Assembly: GCF_000785535.1 (NCBI RefSeq)
Contig: NZ_CP007595.1
Coordinates: 992,001-1,056,000, forward strand
Source of the DNA: Arthrobacter sp. PAMC 25486
GTDB taxonomy: Bacteria > Actinomycetota > Actinomycetes > Actinomycetales > Micrococcaceae
Length of the DNA: 64,000 nucleotides
Direction: 5' to 3'
Positions 54,425 through 63,210 of the stretch are shown in pieces. Every line of letters starts with the position of its first letter. Within the stretch, counting starts at the first letter, position 1. The translations under genes and the position numbers were made by a program. The notes beneath the pieces are model-generated. The model searched no databases. It was not told the origin of the DNA and worked only from the letters and a program-made list of their open reading frames with translations.

Positions 54425-56014
54425 TCACCAAGACACGTTCGACGGCGTGACACCACCACCGGGGCCGGCGAACTGTTGGTGCGGTGCGGCAAAGAAATCC
54501 ACCTCATATTGGGCCGAGTGGGCGAAGGCTCGGCGCATGCGGGTGCGTTCCGCGGCTGAGCCGTTCCGGGCTGCCGCGTCCATGATGCCCACGGCTGTGG
54601 CGGTGGCCTGCGCAAAGTCGTCGTCGGCATAAGTTTGCAGCCAGGTCCCGTAGGGGTGCCCGCCCGCACGGGCCAGGTAGTCGGCGTGCAGCACCCGGCC
54701 CACTTCCGCATACAGCCAGTAGCAGGGCAGCACGGCCGCCACGACTTCACCGTAACTGCCGGAGAAGGCCACACCCTGCAGGTGGTCAACATAGTGTTTC
54801 GTGACCGGGCCCAGCTCGGGTCCTTCCTGCTCCGGTCCTTCCGGGGAATCGAGCGGGTAATGACTGAGCCAATCCCGGTGCAGGGCCAATTCAACATCCA
54901 GGGCGTTTTGGGCGCCGCCGGCCCAAAACTTCTGCTCGGCCTCGGTCGGCGCCAGGGCACTTGCCCTGGCCAGCACACGCGAGTAAGTGGCCAGGTAGAG
55001 GGCATCCTGGGCGAGATAGTAGGCAAAGCGGTCACGGGCCAGGGTGCCCGCCGCCAGTTCCTTGATGAAGTCGAGACCGAAGATCGCCTGACGCTGCGGT
55101 GCGCAATCCTGCCAGAGCACCCGGCTGAAGGCGTCAAGGCTGGGTGCGGCAGTCGCCCACAGGGCATGCAGGTGATGGATGGGACCGGCGCCTGCGCCTA
55201 CGTCCAGCACTTCGGAGGCCTCCAATGCCCCCACCAACCAAGCCTTGGCCGTGCCCACCGCCTGCCCCCAGTCCCCCGTGCGCGCCTGCAGTGTTGCCAC
55301 GGCCGCCGATAGTGAGCAGCCCGTCCCGTGCGTGTTTGCGGTGTGGATCCGCGGCGCAGTGAATTCCTGGATGGCGCCGTCCACACCCACCAGCGCATCG
55401 AGGCACTGCTCCCCGGGCAGATGGCCGCCTTTAACGAGCACCATGACGTTGTGGGCGGCAGCCAGTTCCCGGCCCTGTTGCACGGCCTCGGCCCAGCTGC
55501 CCACTTCGGATTGACCCAGCAGCGCCGCCAGCTCGGGAATGTTCGGCGTCACCAGGTGGGTGTTGGCCAGCAGCGCCAGTAGAGCCTCGAGTGCTTCGGG
55601 CGCCATGAGTGTGTCACCGCTGGTTGCCACCATGACCGGATCAAGCACGACTGCGGAGGGCCGGGTGTGCGCCAGCCACTCGCCCACCGTATTCATCACC
55701 TCGGCAGTTCCGAGCATGCCGATCTTTACCGCGTCAATGGTGATGTCTGAGGCGAGGGCGTCCAGTTGGGAACGCAGAAATTCGGCCGGCGGGACATGCA
55801 CGCCCTGCACGCCCCGCGTGTTTTGCGCCGTGAGGGCCGTAATGGCTGCCATGGCGTAGCCACCGTGGGCCGAAATGGATTTAATGTCGGCCTGGATACC
55901 GGCTCCCCCTGATGGGTCGGAGCCGGCAATGCTCAATACCCGCGGGTGTTTCCACGGTGATTGTGCGGTGCCAGTTGCTTCGTGGGCAGGTGAAAAGAGT
56001 GTTGTGGCGCTCAT
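54425..56014 (-). CDS. thiD: ThiD-TenA fusion (HMP-P kinase / thiaminase II)
   Basis: A 529-residue two-domain enzyme. The N-terminal half (about 27-290) is the HMP/HMP-P kinase ThiD with VLSIAGSDPSGGAGIQADIKS, KIGMLG and THGTGCSLSAAVA. The C-terminal half (about 300-510) is TenA with DRFAYYLAQDALYL and LPCYWLYAEVG (catalytic Cys). It phosphorylates and salvages the thiamine pyrimidine. ATG 56014 follows a TPP riboswitch; the longer frame upstream is the riboswitch itself. No other thi gene is nearby. Confidence 0.95.
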   Translation of the reverse strand: MSATTLFSPAHEATGTAQSPWKHPRVLSIAGSDPSGGAGIQADIKSISAHGGYAMAAITALTAQNTRGVQGVHVPPAEFLRSQLDALASDITIDAVKIGMLGTAEVMNTVGEWLAHTRPSAVVLDPVMVATSGDTLMAPEALEALLALLANTHLVTPNIPELAALLGQSEVGSWAEAVQQGRELAAAHNVMVLVKGGHLPGEQCLDALVGVDGAIQEFTAPRIHTANTHGTGCSLSAAVATLQARTGDWGQAVGTAKAWLVGALEASEVLDVGAGAGPIHHLHALWATAAPSLDAFSRVLWQDCAPQRQAIFGLDFIKELAAGTLARDRFAYYLAQDALYLATYSRVLARASALAPTEAEQKFWAGGAQNALDVELALHRDWLSHYPLDSPEGPEQEGPELGPVTKHYVDHLQGVAFSGSYGEVVAAVLPCYWLYAEVGRVLHADYLARAGGHPYGTWLQTYADDDFAQATATAVGIMDAAARNGSAAERTRMRRAFAHSAQYEVDFFAAPHQQFAGPGGGVTPSNVSW

Positions 56015-56019
56015 GGGAC

Positions 56020-56100
56020 ATCCCTTCGCCGGTGCTAGCCGGGCAGGTTCAACGGGTATTGTCTCAGCCGGCCCTTGTGGCCTGGCACCCCGTGTCACGC
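56020..56100 (-). promoter_or_regulatory. TPP riboswitch (THI element)
   Basis: Conserved parts on the minus strand: GGGGTGCC (56084-56091), GGCTGAGA (56062-56069), ACCCGTTGAACCTG (56043-56056) and CTAGCACCGGCGAAGGGA (56021-56038). The 3' part overlaps the SD, 7 nt before the thiD-tenA start, so TPP binding probably blocks translation. Confidence 0.95.
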
Positions 56101-56140
56101 TCCACCCTACCCACAAACGCAACCATCCGGCCCCAAACGC

Positions 56141-56212
56141 AAACTGACCCGCAGAGGACGGCGAAAAACACGTCAAAACCGTGAATTTTCTCCGTCCTCT
56201 GCGGGTCAGTTT
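56141..56212. repeat. 72-bp palindromic element with perfect 21-bp arms
   Basis: Arms 56141-56161 and 56192-56212 are exact inverted copies (AAACTGACCCGCAG... and ...CTGCGGGTCAGTTT). The 30-nt centre has a second dyad (AAAA-CACG...CGTG-TTTT). It lies 10 bp past the rne stop, and could act as a terminator or a mobile palindrome. Confidence 0.85.
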
Positions 56213-56221
56213 AGCTCGGTG

Positions 56222-59200
56222 CTACAGCTCAGAGGCTGGCACCCCAACACCCAAGATGATGGGCTCGCTGCTCTTCTTCACTGCCGGAACCGTCTCCGCC
56301 GGAATGTGCTGGACCTGCGCGGGGGCCGGAATCTCGACGCTGACGTGCGGCGCCGAACCCTGGCCCACCGAAGGTGCATCGGAAGTTTCCACCACCATGT
56401 CGGCACCGCCCTGTGCGCTGCGGGCGCTGCGGTTGCGTCGGCTGCGGCGTGAGCGTGAACGGCTGCCACCGCTGGAATCGTGTTCGTCGTGCTGTGCGCC
56501 GTCATGGTCGGGCGCGACGAGCTGATCCAAGGCCTCGGCCAGTCCGGCCAGGGCAGCGACCTGCTCAGCATTGTTTGGCTGGGTGAAGTCGCTGCTTTCG
56601 CTGCGGTGGCCGCGCGGCAGCTCGATGGCTTCCCCGCCCAGGTTCAGCGTTGTGGAGTCGTGATTTTCTTCCGTCTCCGTGGCGTCCACAGCGCCAGCCG
56701 GCGAGACAGCGGCGCCGTGCTCTCCGCCGTCGTGCTCGTGGTGGGAAGCCGCGGCAATGTTGGCCAGGGCGGCCCGCACCTCGTGCGCCTTCTGCGCCCG
56801 GGCAGCCTCGCCGGCCTCATCGGACAGCGGAGCCGCCGTGTCCTCGTGCTGCTCAGAATCGTGCTGCTGGCCCCGGTTCCGGTTGCGCTTGCGCTCACTG
56901 CGGGTGGAGCGGTTGGCGGTGCGATCCCCCTCACGGGTCTCGTGCCGGGGGGCGTGCGCGGCGGCAGCCTCGACGGCGGGCGAATGCGTGCGGCGGTGCT
57001 CCACGGGAATTTCGTGGGTGACCATGCCGCGACCGGCACATGTGGCGCACTGCTCACCAAAGACCTCGAGCAGGCCGGTGCCCATGCGCTTGCGCGTCAT
57101 CTGGACCAGGCCCAGGGAGGTGACTTCGGCGACCTGGTGCTTGGTCCGATCACGGCCCAAGCACTCGACGAGACGGCGCAGCACGAGGTCGCGGTTGGAT
57201 TCCAGGACCATGTCGATGAAGTCGATGACGATGATGCCGCCGATGTCGCGCAGGCGCAGCTGGCGCACCACTTCCTCGGCGGCTTCCAGGTTGTTCTTCG
57301 TGACGGTTTCCTCAAGGTTGCCGCCGGAGCCGGTGAACTTGCCGGTGTTCACGTCGACCACGGTCATGGCCTCGGTGCGGTCGATGACCAGGGAGCCGCC
57401 GGAGGGCAGGAAGACCTTGCGCTCCAGGGCCTTGTTGATCTGCTCGTCGATGCGGTGTGCGGCGAAGATGTCCTCGGGCTGGGTCCACTTTTCCAGGCGG
57501 TCCAGCAGGTCCGGGGCCACGTACGTCACGTACGCCTCGATGGTGTCCCAGGCGTCCTCTCCGGAGACGATGAGCTTGGTGAAGTCCTCGTTGAAGACGT
57601 CGCGAACCACCTTGATGGTCAGGTCGGGTTCGGCGTACAGCATTTCCGGGGCGAGCGTCTTGGTGGAGGAGGCACGGTTGCTGATGCCCTCCCACTGGGC
57701 GCGCAACCGGTTGATGTCGTTGGTGAGCTCTTCCTCGCTGGCACCCTCAGCCGCCGTGCGCACAATGACGCCGGCGTTTTCGGGCAGGTGGTCCTTCAGG
57801 ACGCGCTTGAGCCGGTTGCGTTCGACGTCGGGCAGCTTGCGTGAAATGCCTGTCATGGAGCCGCCGGGCACAAACACCAGGTAGCGTCCTGGCAGGGAAA
57901 TCTGGCTGGTCAGGCGCGCACCCTTGTGGCCCACGGGGTCCTTGGAGACCTGGACCAGGACAGAATCGCCGGACTTCAGCGCGTTCTCGATGCGGCGCGG
58001 CTGGCCGTTGAGGTTGGCTGCATCCCAGTCAACCTCCCCTGCGTACAGCACGGCGTTGCGGCCGCGGCCGATGTCAACGAAGGCTGCTTCCATGCTGGGC
58101 AGCACGTTCTGAACCTTGCCCACATAGACGTTGCCGATCAGTGAGTCCTGCTGCGTCTTTGAGACGAAGTGCTCGGCCAGGATGCCGTCTTCCAGGACGC
58201 CGATCTGGATGCGGTCGTCGGCCTGGCGGACCACCATGACACGGTCAACGGATTCGCGGCGGGCCAGAAATTCGGCTTCCGTGATGACTGTGCGGCGGCG
58301 GCCGGAGTCGCGAGAGTCGCGGCGGCGCTGCTTCTTGGCTTCCAGACGGGTGGAACCGCGCAGGCTCGTCACCCGGTTCACGGAGGTGGAATCTGCGGAG
58401 GTCCTCGGGGCACGCACACGGGTCACCGTGTTGGGCGGATCTTCATCGCTGCCACCCGTGAGTTCCAGGTCGGCGTCACCGCGGCGGCGGCGACGGCGAC
58501 GGCGGGAGGTCACGCCGTCGTCTGAGCCCTCGTCGTCATCCTCGTCAGTCTCGCCGGACTCCACGAAGTCGGTGGCCTCGGCCTCGGTGGAGCGGGGGCG
58601 GCGGTTGCGGTTGCGTGCGCGGCCGCGGCGGTCGCCGTCATCCTCGTGACCTTCCGTGTCCTGCTCGTCGGAAGTGGCAGCTGCTGACGGAACAGCCAGG
58701 CTGAGATCCGGAGCCAGGAACAGTGCCGACATGCCGGCGGCAGGTTCCATGAACAATGAATCCGTGGCCGGCGTGCTGTCCTGGTCCATGGCTTCCGGAG
58801 CCGGCGGCTGCTCGGTGCGGGCTGGCGCAACCGTGGCTTCGGCAACGGAGGCTTGCTCGCCAGGAGTTGCTGTCTCGGGGGCCGCTGCAGCCGGGGCCGT
58901 CTTGGCTGCAGTGCGGCGGCGGCTGCGTGTGGCTGCCGGAGCGGCGGCGGCAGACTCGATGGCCACCGGAGCGTCCGCCACGGCGGGGGTGTTGCCTCCG
59001 TCAAGGCTAATTTCCTGCTGTACACCTTCCGCCTGCACGAGTGCTGCCGTGGCAGGCGAGGAGGTCCTGCGCGTGGCACGGCGGGCAGGCGCCTTGGCCG
59101 GTTTGTCGGCAGGCACGACGGCGGCACTTGTCCCAGCACTGTCAGCGTCAGCCAGGGTGGTGGCGTCGTCAGCGACGGATGCGGTTGCAGCCTTCGCGAC

Positions 59201-59692
59201 CGGGGCAGCCTTCGCGGCGGTTGAGGTGACCGGGGCCTTGGCCGCACGGCTGCGGCGTGCAGGCGCCTTCGCCACGGTTTCGGCAGGCACCTCGGCAGCA
59301 GTCAGCGCTTCAGGGGCATTCGGCGCTTCGGCAGCGGCCGGGCTGACTGTGGAGCTCTCGGCGCTCAGGAGCAATTCTCCCTGAACGGCAACGGTGGCCG
59401 AAGCAGGGGCAGTTACCGGGGAGGTGGCCCGGCGGCGGGGTGCCCGCTTGGCCGGCGCAGCAGCTTCAGCCGGGGCGGCCTCGGCAGAGGCGGGTTCGGA
59501 CACGGAGGCGGCAGCCGGGGCGGCGGACTCAGCGACGGGGGAAGAGTCGGCAATGCCGTCAAGCAGCGTCGGCTCCTCCGTGGCGGTCACGGGAGCCGTG
59601 ACCTTCTTGGCGCGGCTGCGGCGCACGGGAGCTTTCTTGGCAGGAACTGCCGGAACTTCGGTGTTTTCCGGTGCGGTCTGTTCATTATCCAT
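56222..59692 (-). CDS. rne: Rne/Rng-family ribonuclease (RNase E/G)
   Basis: A 1156-residue endoribonuclease for rRNA and mRNA processing. Residues 1-430 or so are an Ala/Pro/Lys low-complexity extension with repeated AKAPARRATR/APVRRSRAK motifs. The core follows: S1 domain (DSLIGNVYVGKVQNVLPSMEAAFVDIG, about 516), catalytic aspartates in VDVNTGKFTG (about 781) and IIVIDFIDM, and the zinc-link cysteines in CATCAGRG (about 883). An Arg/Glu-rich C-terminal tail follows. The active core sits between two extensions, as in mycobacterial RNase E. ATG 59692 is chosen; its SD is weak. Confidence 0.95.
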   Translation of the reverse strand: MDNEQTAPENTEVPAVPAKKAPVRRSRAKKVTAPVTATEEPTLLDGIADSSPVAESAAPAAASVSEPASAEAAPAEAAAPAKRAPRRRATSPVTAPASATVAVQGELLLSAESSTVSPAAAEAPNAPEALTAAEVPAETVAKAPARRSRAAKAPVTSTAAKAAPVAKAATASVADDATTLADADSAGTSAAVVPADKPAKAPARRATRRTSSPATAALVQAEGVQQEISLDGGNTPAVADAPVAIESAAAAPAATRSRRRTAAKTAPAAAAPETATPGEQASVAEATVAPARTEQPPAPEAMDQDSTPATDSLFMEPAAGMSALFLAPDLSLAVPSAAATSDEQDTEGHEDDGDRRGRARNRNRRPRSTEAEATDFVESGETDEDDDEGSDDGVTSRRRRRRRRGDADLELTGGSDEDPPNTVTRVRAPRTSADSTSVNRVTSLRGSTRLEAKKQRRRDSRDSGRRRTVITEAEFLARRESVDRVMVVRQADDRIQIGVLEDGILAEHFVSKTQQDSLIGNVYVGKVQNVLPSMEAAFVDIGRGRNAVLYAGEVDWDAANLNGQPRRIENALKSGDSVLVQVSKDPVGHKGARLTSQISLPGRYLVFVPGGSMTGISRKLPDVERNRLKRVLKDHLPENAGVIVRTAAEGASEEELTNDINRLRAQWEGISNRASSTKTLAPEMLYAEPDLTIKVVRDVFNEDFTKLIVSGEDAWDTIEAYVTYVAPDLLDRLEKWTQPEDIFAAHRIDEQINKALERKVFLPSGGSLVIDRTEAMTVVDVNTGKFTGSGGNLEETVTKNNLEAAEEVVRQLRLRDIGGIIVIDFIDMVLESNRDLVLRRLVECLGRDRTKHQVAEVTSLGLVQMTRKRMGTGLLEVFGEQCATCAGRGMVTHEIPVEHRRTHSPAVEAAAAHAPRHETREGDRTANRSTRSERKRNRNRGQQHDSEQHEDTAAPLSDEAGEAARAQKAHEVRAALANIAAASHHEHDGGEHGAAVSPAGAVDATETEENHDSTTLNLGGEAIELPRGHRSESSDFTQPNNAEQVAALAGLAEALDQLVAPDHDGAQHDEHDSSGGSRSRSRRSRRNRSARSAQGGADMVVETSDAPSVGQGSAPHVSVEIPAPAQVQHIPAETVPAVKKSSEPIILGVGVPASEL

Positions 59693-60063
59693 TGTGGGCG
59701 TTACTTTCGCGCCGGGGCGACACCCCCACATCGGATGCCGAGACCGGCAGATGTGCCAACACCCGCAGGCGTTGACGGAAGTCGTCTAATTTACTTCACA
59801 GGCGGCACCAACTTCTGGGTGCGCAAGCTCTGGAAAGCCAATGGTTCGCGAAAACCGGTCCGGTGGATGGCTGCACTCGTGGCAGTCCCGTCACCGGCAG
59901 CCCGTTGGCGTGCCATTGGACCGGGAGGCGCATGTGGATCACCAACCAGCCGAAACCATTGTCTCATACGCACCCCTGCGTGACGCCAGTTTCGCGCAGG
60001 GCGCGCCATGATTCACGCGCTACAATCAGGACACAATTGCCTCTCTCATCCGATAAGGACATT

Positions 60064-60699
60064 ATGCCGAGCACCAAAGCCTCCGCCAGCGACTCAACGG
60101 AACTGGCGACGCCCGTCTTGGCGCGTGCCAAACCGTTCGGCTGGTTCCTGGTCATTGCCGGTGCCGTTGCATGGATCGCGTCCTTCACTCTGGTGTTGGA
60201 AAGGCTAGAGCTTTACAAGGACCCGAATGCCACGGCCAGCTGCGACTTCAACTCGTGGATCTCCTGCAGCGATGTCATGAAGACGCCCGAAGCTGCCCTA
60301 CTCGGCTTCCCCAATCCGTTCATCGGCGTCGTGGCGTTTGCGGTCGTCATCACCACCGGCGTGGTCTTGCTCGCCGGAGCACGGCTGGCCCGCTGGTACT
60401 GGATCGGCATGCAAGTAGGCATCACCGCCGGCATGGCTCTGGTGGGCTGGTTCTGGTTCACCGCCGTCTACACCCTCGCCGTCCTCTGCCCGTACTGCAT
60501 GGTGGTGTGGGCCATGATGATCCCGCTCTTCGTTTGGACCACCATCCGCAACATCAACGCTGGGCTCATCCCGGCCCCGCCGGCGCTCACCAAGTTCCTC
60601 AACGATTGGGCCTGGGTCATTGTCGGCCTGTTCTACCTGGCCGCCCTGGCCTCCATCTTCTTCAAGTTCATGTACCTGATCATCCCCTCCAACGCCTAA
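60064..60699 (+). CDS. vitamin K epoxide reductase (VKOR) family protein
   Basis: A 211-residue membrane thiol oxidoreductase with four or five helices. The active-site pair is CPYC in LAVLCPYCMVVWA, and the loop cysteines are in CDFNSWISCSDV. Bacterial VKORs reoxidise a DsbA-like partner for disulfide formation outside the cell. ATG 60064 follows AAGGA at 4 nt. No DsbA gene is adjacent. It is divergent from rne; the 371-bp stretch between the starts shows no gene. Confidence 0.93.
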   Translation: MPSTKASASDSTELATPVLARAKPFGWFLVIAGAVAWIASFTLVLERLELYKDPNATASCDFNSWISCSDVMKTPEAALLGFPNPFIGVVAFAVVITTGVVLLAGARLARWYWIGMQVGITAGMALVGWFWFTAVYTLAVLCPYCMVVWAMMIPLFVWTTIRNINAGLIPAPPALTKFLNDWAWVIVGLFYLAALASIFFKFMYLIIPSNA

Positions 60700-60710
60700 C
60701 CCCACCTTCA

Positions 60711-60835
60711 GACGCTCCTGCAGTTGCGGGGCAATTTTGGCCAACGCTCCTGCACCTGCTGCAGGAGCGTTTGTGTTTAGTGCCCCGGATGTGAGCGAGC
60801 GTCGGGAGGAAATGCCCCGCAAGTGAGCGAGCGTT
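60711..60835. repeat. ACGCTC-type repeats in inverted arrangement
   Basis: Two plus-oriented units starting ACGCTCCTGCAG(TTGCGGGGCAATTTT) and ACGCTCCTGCACC are followed by an inverted copy (CTGCAGGAGCGT) and two minus-oriented units (GCTCGCTCACTTGCGGGGCATTTCC and CGCTCGCTCACATCC). They belong to the family at 66-145 and lie between the convergent VKOR and ndk genes. Confidence 0.75.
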
Positions 60836-60845
60836 TGTAGCAGGA

Positions 60846-60902
60846 AGTACGACGGCGGGAGGTCACCTTTTCACAAAAAGGTGCCCCCCCGCCGTCGTGC
60901 TT
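60846..60902. terminator. bidirectional terminator between VKOR and ndk
   Basis: TACGACGGCGGG pairs with CCCGCCGTCGTG around a nested AAGGTG/CACCTT-type stem. The same ACGACGGCGGG arm forms the hairpin at 22292-22322. Confidence 0.7.
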
Positions 60903-60914
60903 TGGGGGCAATGC

Positions 60915-61331
60915 TTAGGCGAACCAGATACCGATCTCGCGCTCGGCGGATTCGACCGAGTCGGAGCCGTGGACGAGGTTCTGCTGGACCTTCAGCCCCC
61001 AGTCGCGGCCAAAGTCGCCGCGGATGGTGCCGGGAGCGGCCGTGGTGGGATCCGTGGTGCCGGCCAGGGCACGGAAGCCCTCGATGACGCGGTGGCCCTC
61101 GAAGATGGCGGCGACAACCGGGCCGGAGAGCATGAATTCAACGAGCGGCTCGTAGAACGGCTTGCCGGCGTGCTCGGCGTAATGCGCCTCAAGCTGCTCG
61201 CGCGTGGCGGCGACCTTCTTCAGCTCGGCGAGGGTGTAGCCCTTCGCTTCGATGCGGGCCAGGACGGCGCCGGACAGGTTGCGGGCCACGCCGTCGGGCT
61301 TGACCAGGACTAGGGTGCGCTCAATGCTCAC
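60915..61331 (-). CDS. ndk: nucleoside diphosphate kinase
   Basis: A 138-residue enzyme that balances NTP pools. The phospho-histidine is in QNLVHGSDSVESAEREI. GTG 61331 (VSIERTLVLVKPDG) is chosen over the longer frame, which is not conserved. It follows DUF4233 and folC in the same direction. Confidence 0.97.
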   Translation of the reverse strand: MSIERTLVLVKPDGVARNLSGAVLARIEAKGYTLAELKKVAATREQLEAHYAEHAGKPFYEPLVEFMLSGPVVAAIFEGHRVIEGFRALAGTTDPTTAAPGTIRGDFGRDWGLKVQQNLVHGSDSVESAEREIGIWFA

Positions 61332-61369
61332 AGTAACTCCAATAACTTGGTAAAAAAGGACAATCAGGT

Positions 61370-61825
61370 TTAGTTTACTTCGCCGGTCTCGCCGGGCGCG
61401 GAGGTCTCGGGGTGGGTTGCATCCCACTCGGCCTGGGCCTTGGCACGGGCAGCGTTCTCCCGGTCAATCCTGGCGCCGGCGTACAGGGCGTACCACCAGG
61501 CCACGGCGAACAGCACGCCGACGACGAACATGGACGATTCCCAGATGCCGCTCGCGATCAGGGCGATTTGCAGGATCCAGCCAAAGGCGGGGCCCCAGGG
61601 CCTGCGGATGACCCCGCAGGCAAGGATCATCAAAAGGGCCAGCACGCCGGCCGCGATCAGATAGGCGGGGTTCTTGCCGTGGACGCCAAACAGGCCCAGG
61701 CCAAGGAAAAGCGCCACAAATGCTTCAAGGACCAGCACGACCGAGGCGAACATGAGCCTGGTTGAGCGTGGCTTCTTGGGCGTGTTGGGCTGCCAGTCGC
61801 GCTGCGCCTTGGTCAATTTCGCCAT
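61370..61825 (-). CDS. DUF4233 membrane protein
   Basis: A 151-residue protein with about four transmembrane helices (LMFASVVLVLEAFVALFLGLGLFG, YLIAAGVLALLMILACGV, WGPAFGWILQIALIASGIW, FVVGVLFAVAWWYALYAGARID). DUF4233 proteins lie between folC and ndk in actinobacteria; function unknown. ATG 61825 lies 1 nt after the folC stop with GGAAGG upstream, so it is coupled to folC. Confidence 0.9.
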   Translation of the reverse strand: MAKLTKAQRDWQPNTPKKPRSTRLMFASVVLVLEAFVALFLGLGLFGVHGKNPAYLIAAGVLALLMILACGVIRRPWGPAFGWILQIALIASGIWESSMFVVGVLFAVAWWYALYAGARIDRENAARAKAQAEWDATHPETSAPGETGEVN

Positions 61826-61826
61826 G

Positions 61827-63209
61827 TCAGGCACCTTCCTTTTCGCCGGGCCGTCCCAGCAGGATGCGGGCTTCGCCTACCAGGGTGATGGAGCCGGTGA
61901 TCAGCACGCCCCCGGCGAGGTCGTTGTTCGCTTCGGCGCGTTCCACGGCCCATTCGATGGCGTCGTCAAGCTTCTCGGCAATGTGGACGTCTTCTTCCTG
62001 CCAACCAAGGTCGACGGCGAGCTCGGCCAGTTCCGCTGCCGGAATGGCGCGCGGAGAGTTGGACTGGGTCAGGCAGAGTTCCTGTGCCTCATCCCCGTAC
62101 GCTTCCTTGAGTGAGTTCAGGATTTCCTCGGCGTCCTTTTCGGCCAGGACACCGAGCACCACCACGAGCTTGCTGAACGCGAAGGACTCCTGGAGGGCGG
62201 CGGCGCTGGCGGCGATGCCTGCCGGGTTGTGTGCGGCGTCCACCACGATGGTGGGCGAGGTGCGCATGACCTCCAGGCGCCCGGGTGAGGTGACGGCGGC
62301 GAATCCTTCCTGCACGAGGTCGTGGTTCAGTTCCTTCTCTCCCCCGCCCAGGAATGCCTCCAGGGCCGCAAGTGCGACGGCGGCATTCTGGGCCTGGTGT
62401 TCGCCGTGCAGTGGGAGCAGGATGCCTGGGTAACGCCCGGCCAGTCCCTGCAGGTCGAGCATCTGCCCGCCCACGGCAACCGTGCGGGCCTCGACACCAA
62501 ATTCAACACCTTCAAAGCGGAAGTCGGCGTGCTTGTCGCGGGCCGCATCCAGGATGACCTGGGCCGCGTCGGTGGGCTGGGCGGCGCTGATGACAAAGGC
62601 ACCCTCCTTGATGATGCCGGCCTTCTCCTGCGCGATCAGCCCGGTGGTGTCCCCGAGGAGTTCGGTGTGGTCCAGGGAGATGGGGGTGATGACGGCGACC
62701 TGGCCGTCACCCACATTGGTGGCGTCCGTGATGCCGCCCAGGCCCACCTCCATGACAGCCACGTCAACGGGTTCGTCGGCGAAGATGGCGAAGGCCAGGA
62801 CGGTCAGGCACTCAAAGTACGTCAGGCGCACCTGACCCGCTGCTGTGAGCTCGGAGTCGACAATGTCCAGGTAGGGGCGGATTTCGTCCCAGATTCGCAC
62901 AAACGTCTCATCGCTGACGGGGGCCCCGTCAATGCTGATGCGTTCGGTGACCTTTGTCAGGTGCGGGCTCGTGTACCGCCCGGTGCGCAGATCATGGGCC
63001 AGCAGGCCGGCCTCGATCATGCGGGCCGTGGAGGTTTTCCCGTTGGTGCCGGTGATGTGGATGATGGGGAAGGCCTTGTTCGGCTCCGCCAAAACATCCA
63101 TGGCCCGGAACAGCGGAGCCAGGCGCGGCTCCATCTTGTTTTCGGGCGCGCGTCCCAAAAGTTCGGCGTACACGCTCTCCACCGAGAATTCATCATGCTG
63201 GGCAGTCAT
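61827..63209 (-). CDS. folC: bifunctional dihydrofolate/folylpolyglutamate synthase
   Basis: A 460-residue Mur-ligase-family enzyme that adds glutamate to folates. The ATP loop is HITGTNGKTSTARM (about 48); further motifs are SPHLTKVTERI, VMEVGLGGITDATNV, SLDHTELLGDT and VVDAAHNPAG. ATG 63209 is 1 nt after the ileS stop (TAACATG); the in-frame start at 63254 would overlap ileS. Confidence 0.97.
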   Translation of the reverse strand: MTAQHDEFSVESVYAELLGRAPENKMEPRLAPLFRAMDVLAEPNKAFPIIHITGTNGKTSTARMIEAGLLAHDLRTGRYTSPHLTKVTERISIDGAPVSDETFVRIWDEIRPYLDIVDSELTAAGQVRLTYFECLTVLAFAIFADEPVDVAVMEVGLGGITDATNVGDGQVAVITPISLDHTELLGDTTGLIAQEKAGIIKEGAFVISAAQPTDAAQVILDAARDKHADFRFEGVEFGVEARTVAVGGQMLDLQGLAGRYPGILLPLHGEHQAQNAAVALAALEAFLGGGEKELNHDLVQEGFAAVTSPGRLEVMRTSPTIVVDAAHNPAGIAASAAALQESFAFSKLVVVLGVLAEKDAEEILNSLKEAYGDEAQELCLTQSNSPRAIPAAELAELAVDLGWQEEDVHIAEKLDDAIEWAVERAEANNDLAGGVLITGSITLVGEARILLGRPGEKEGA

Positions 63210-63210
63210 G

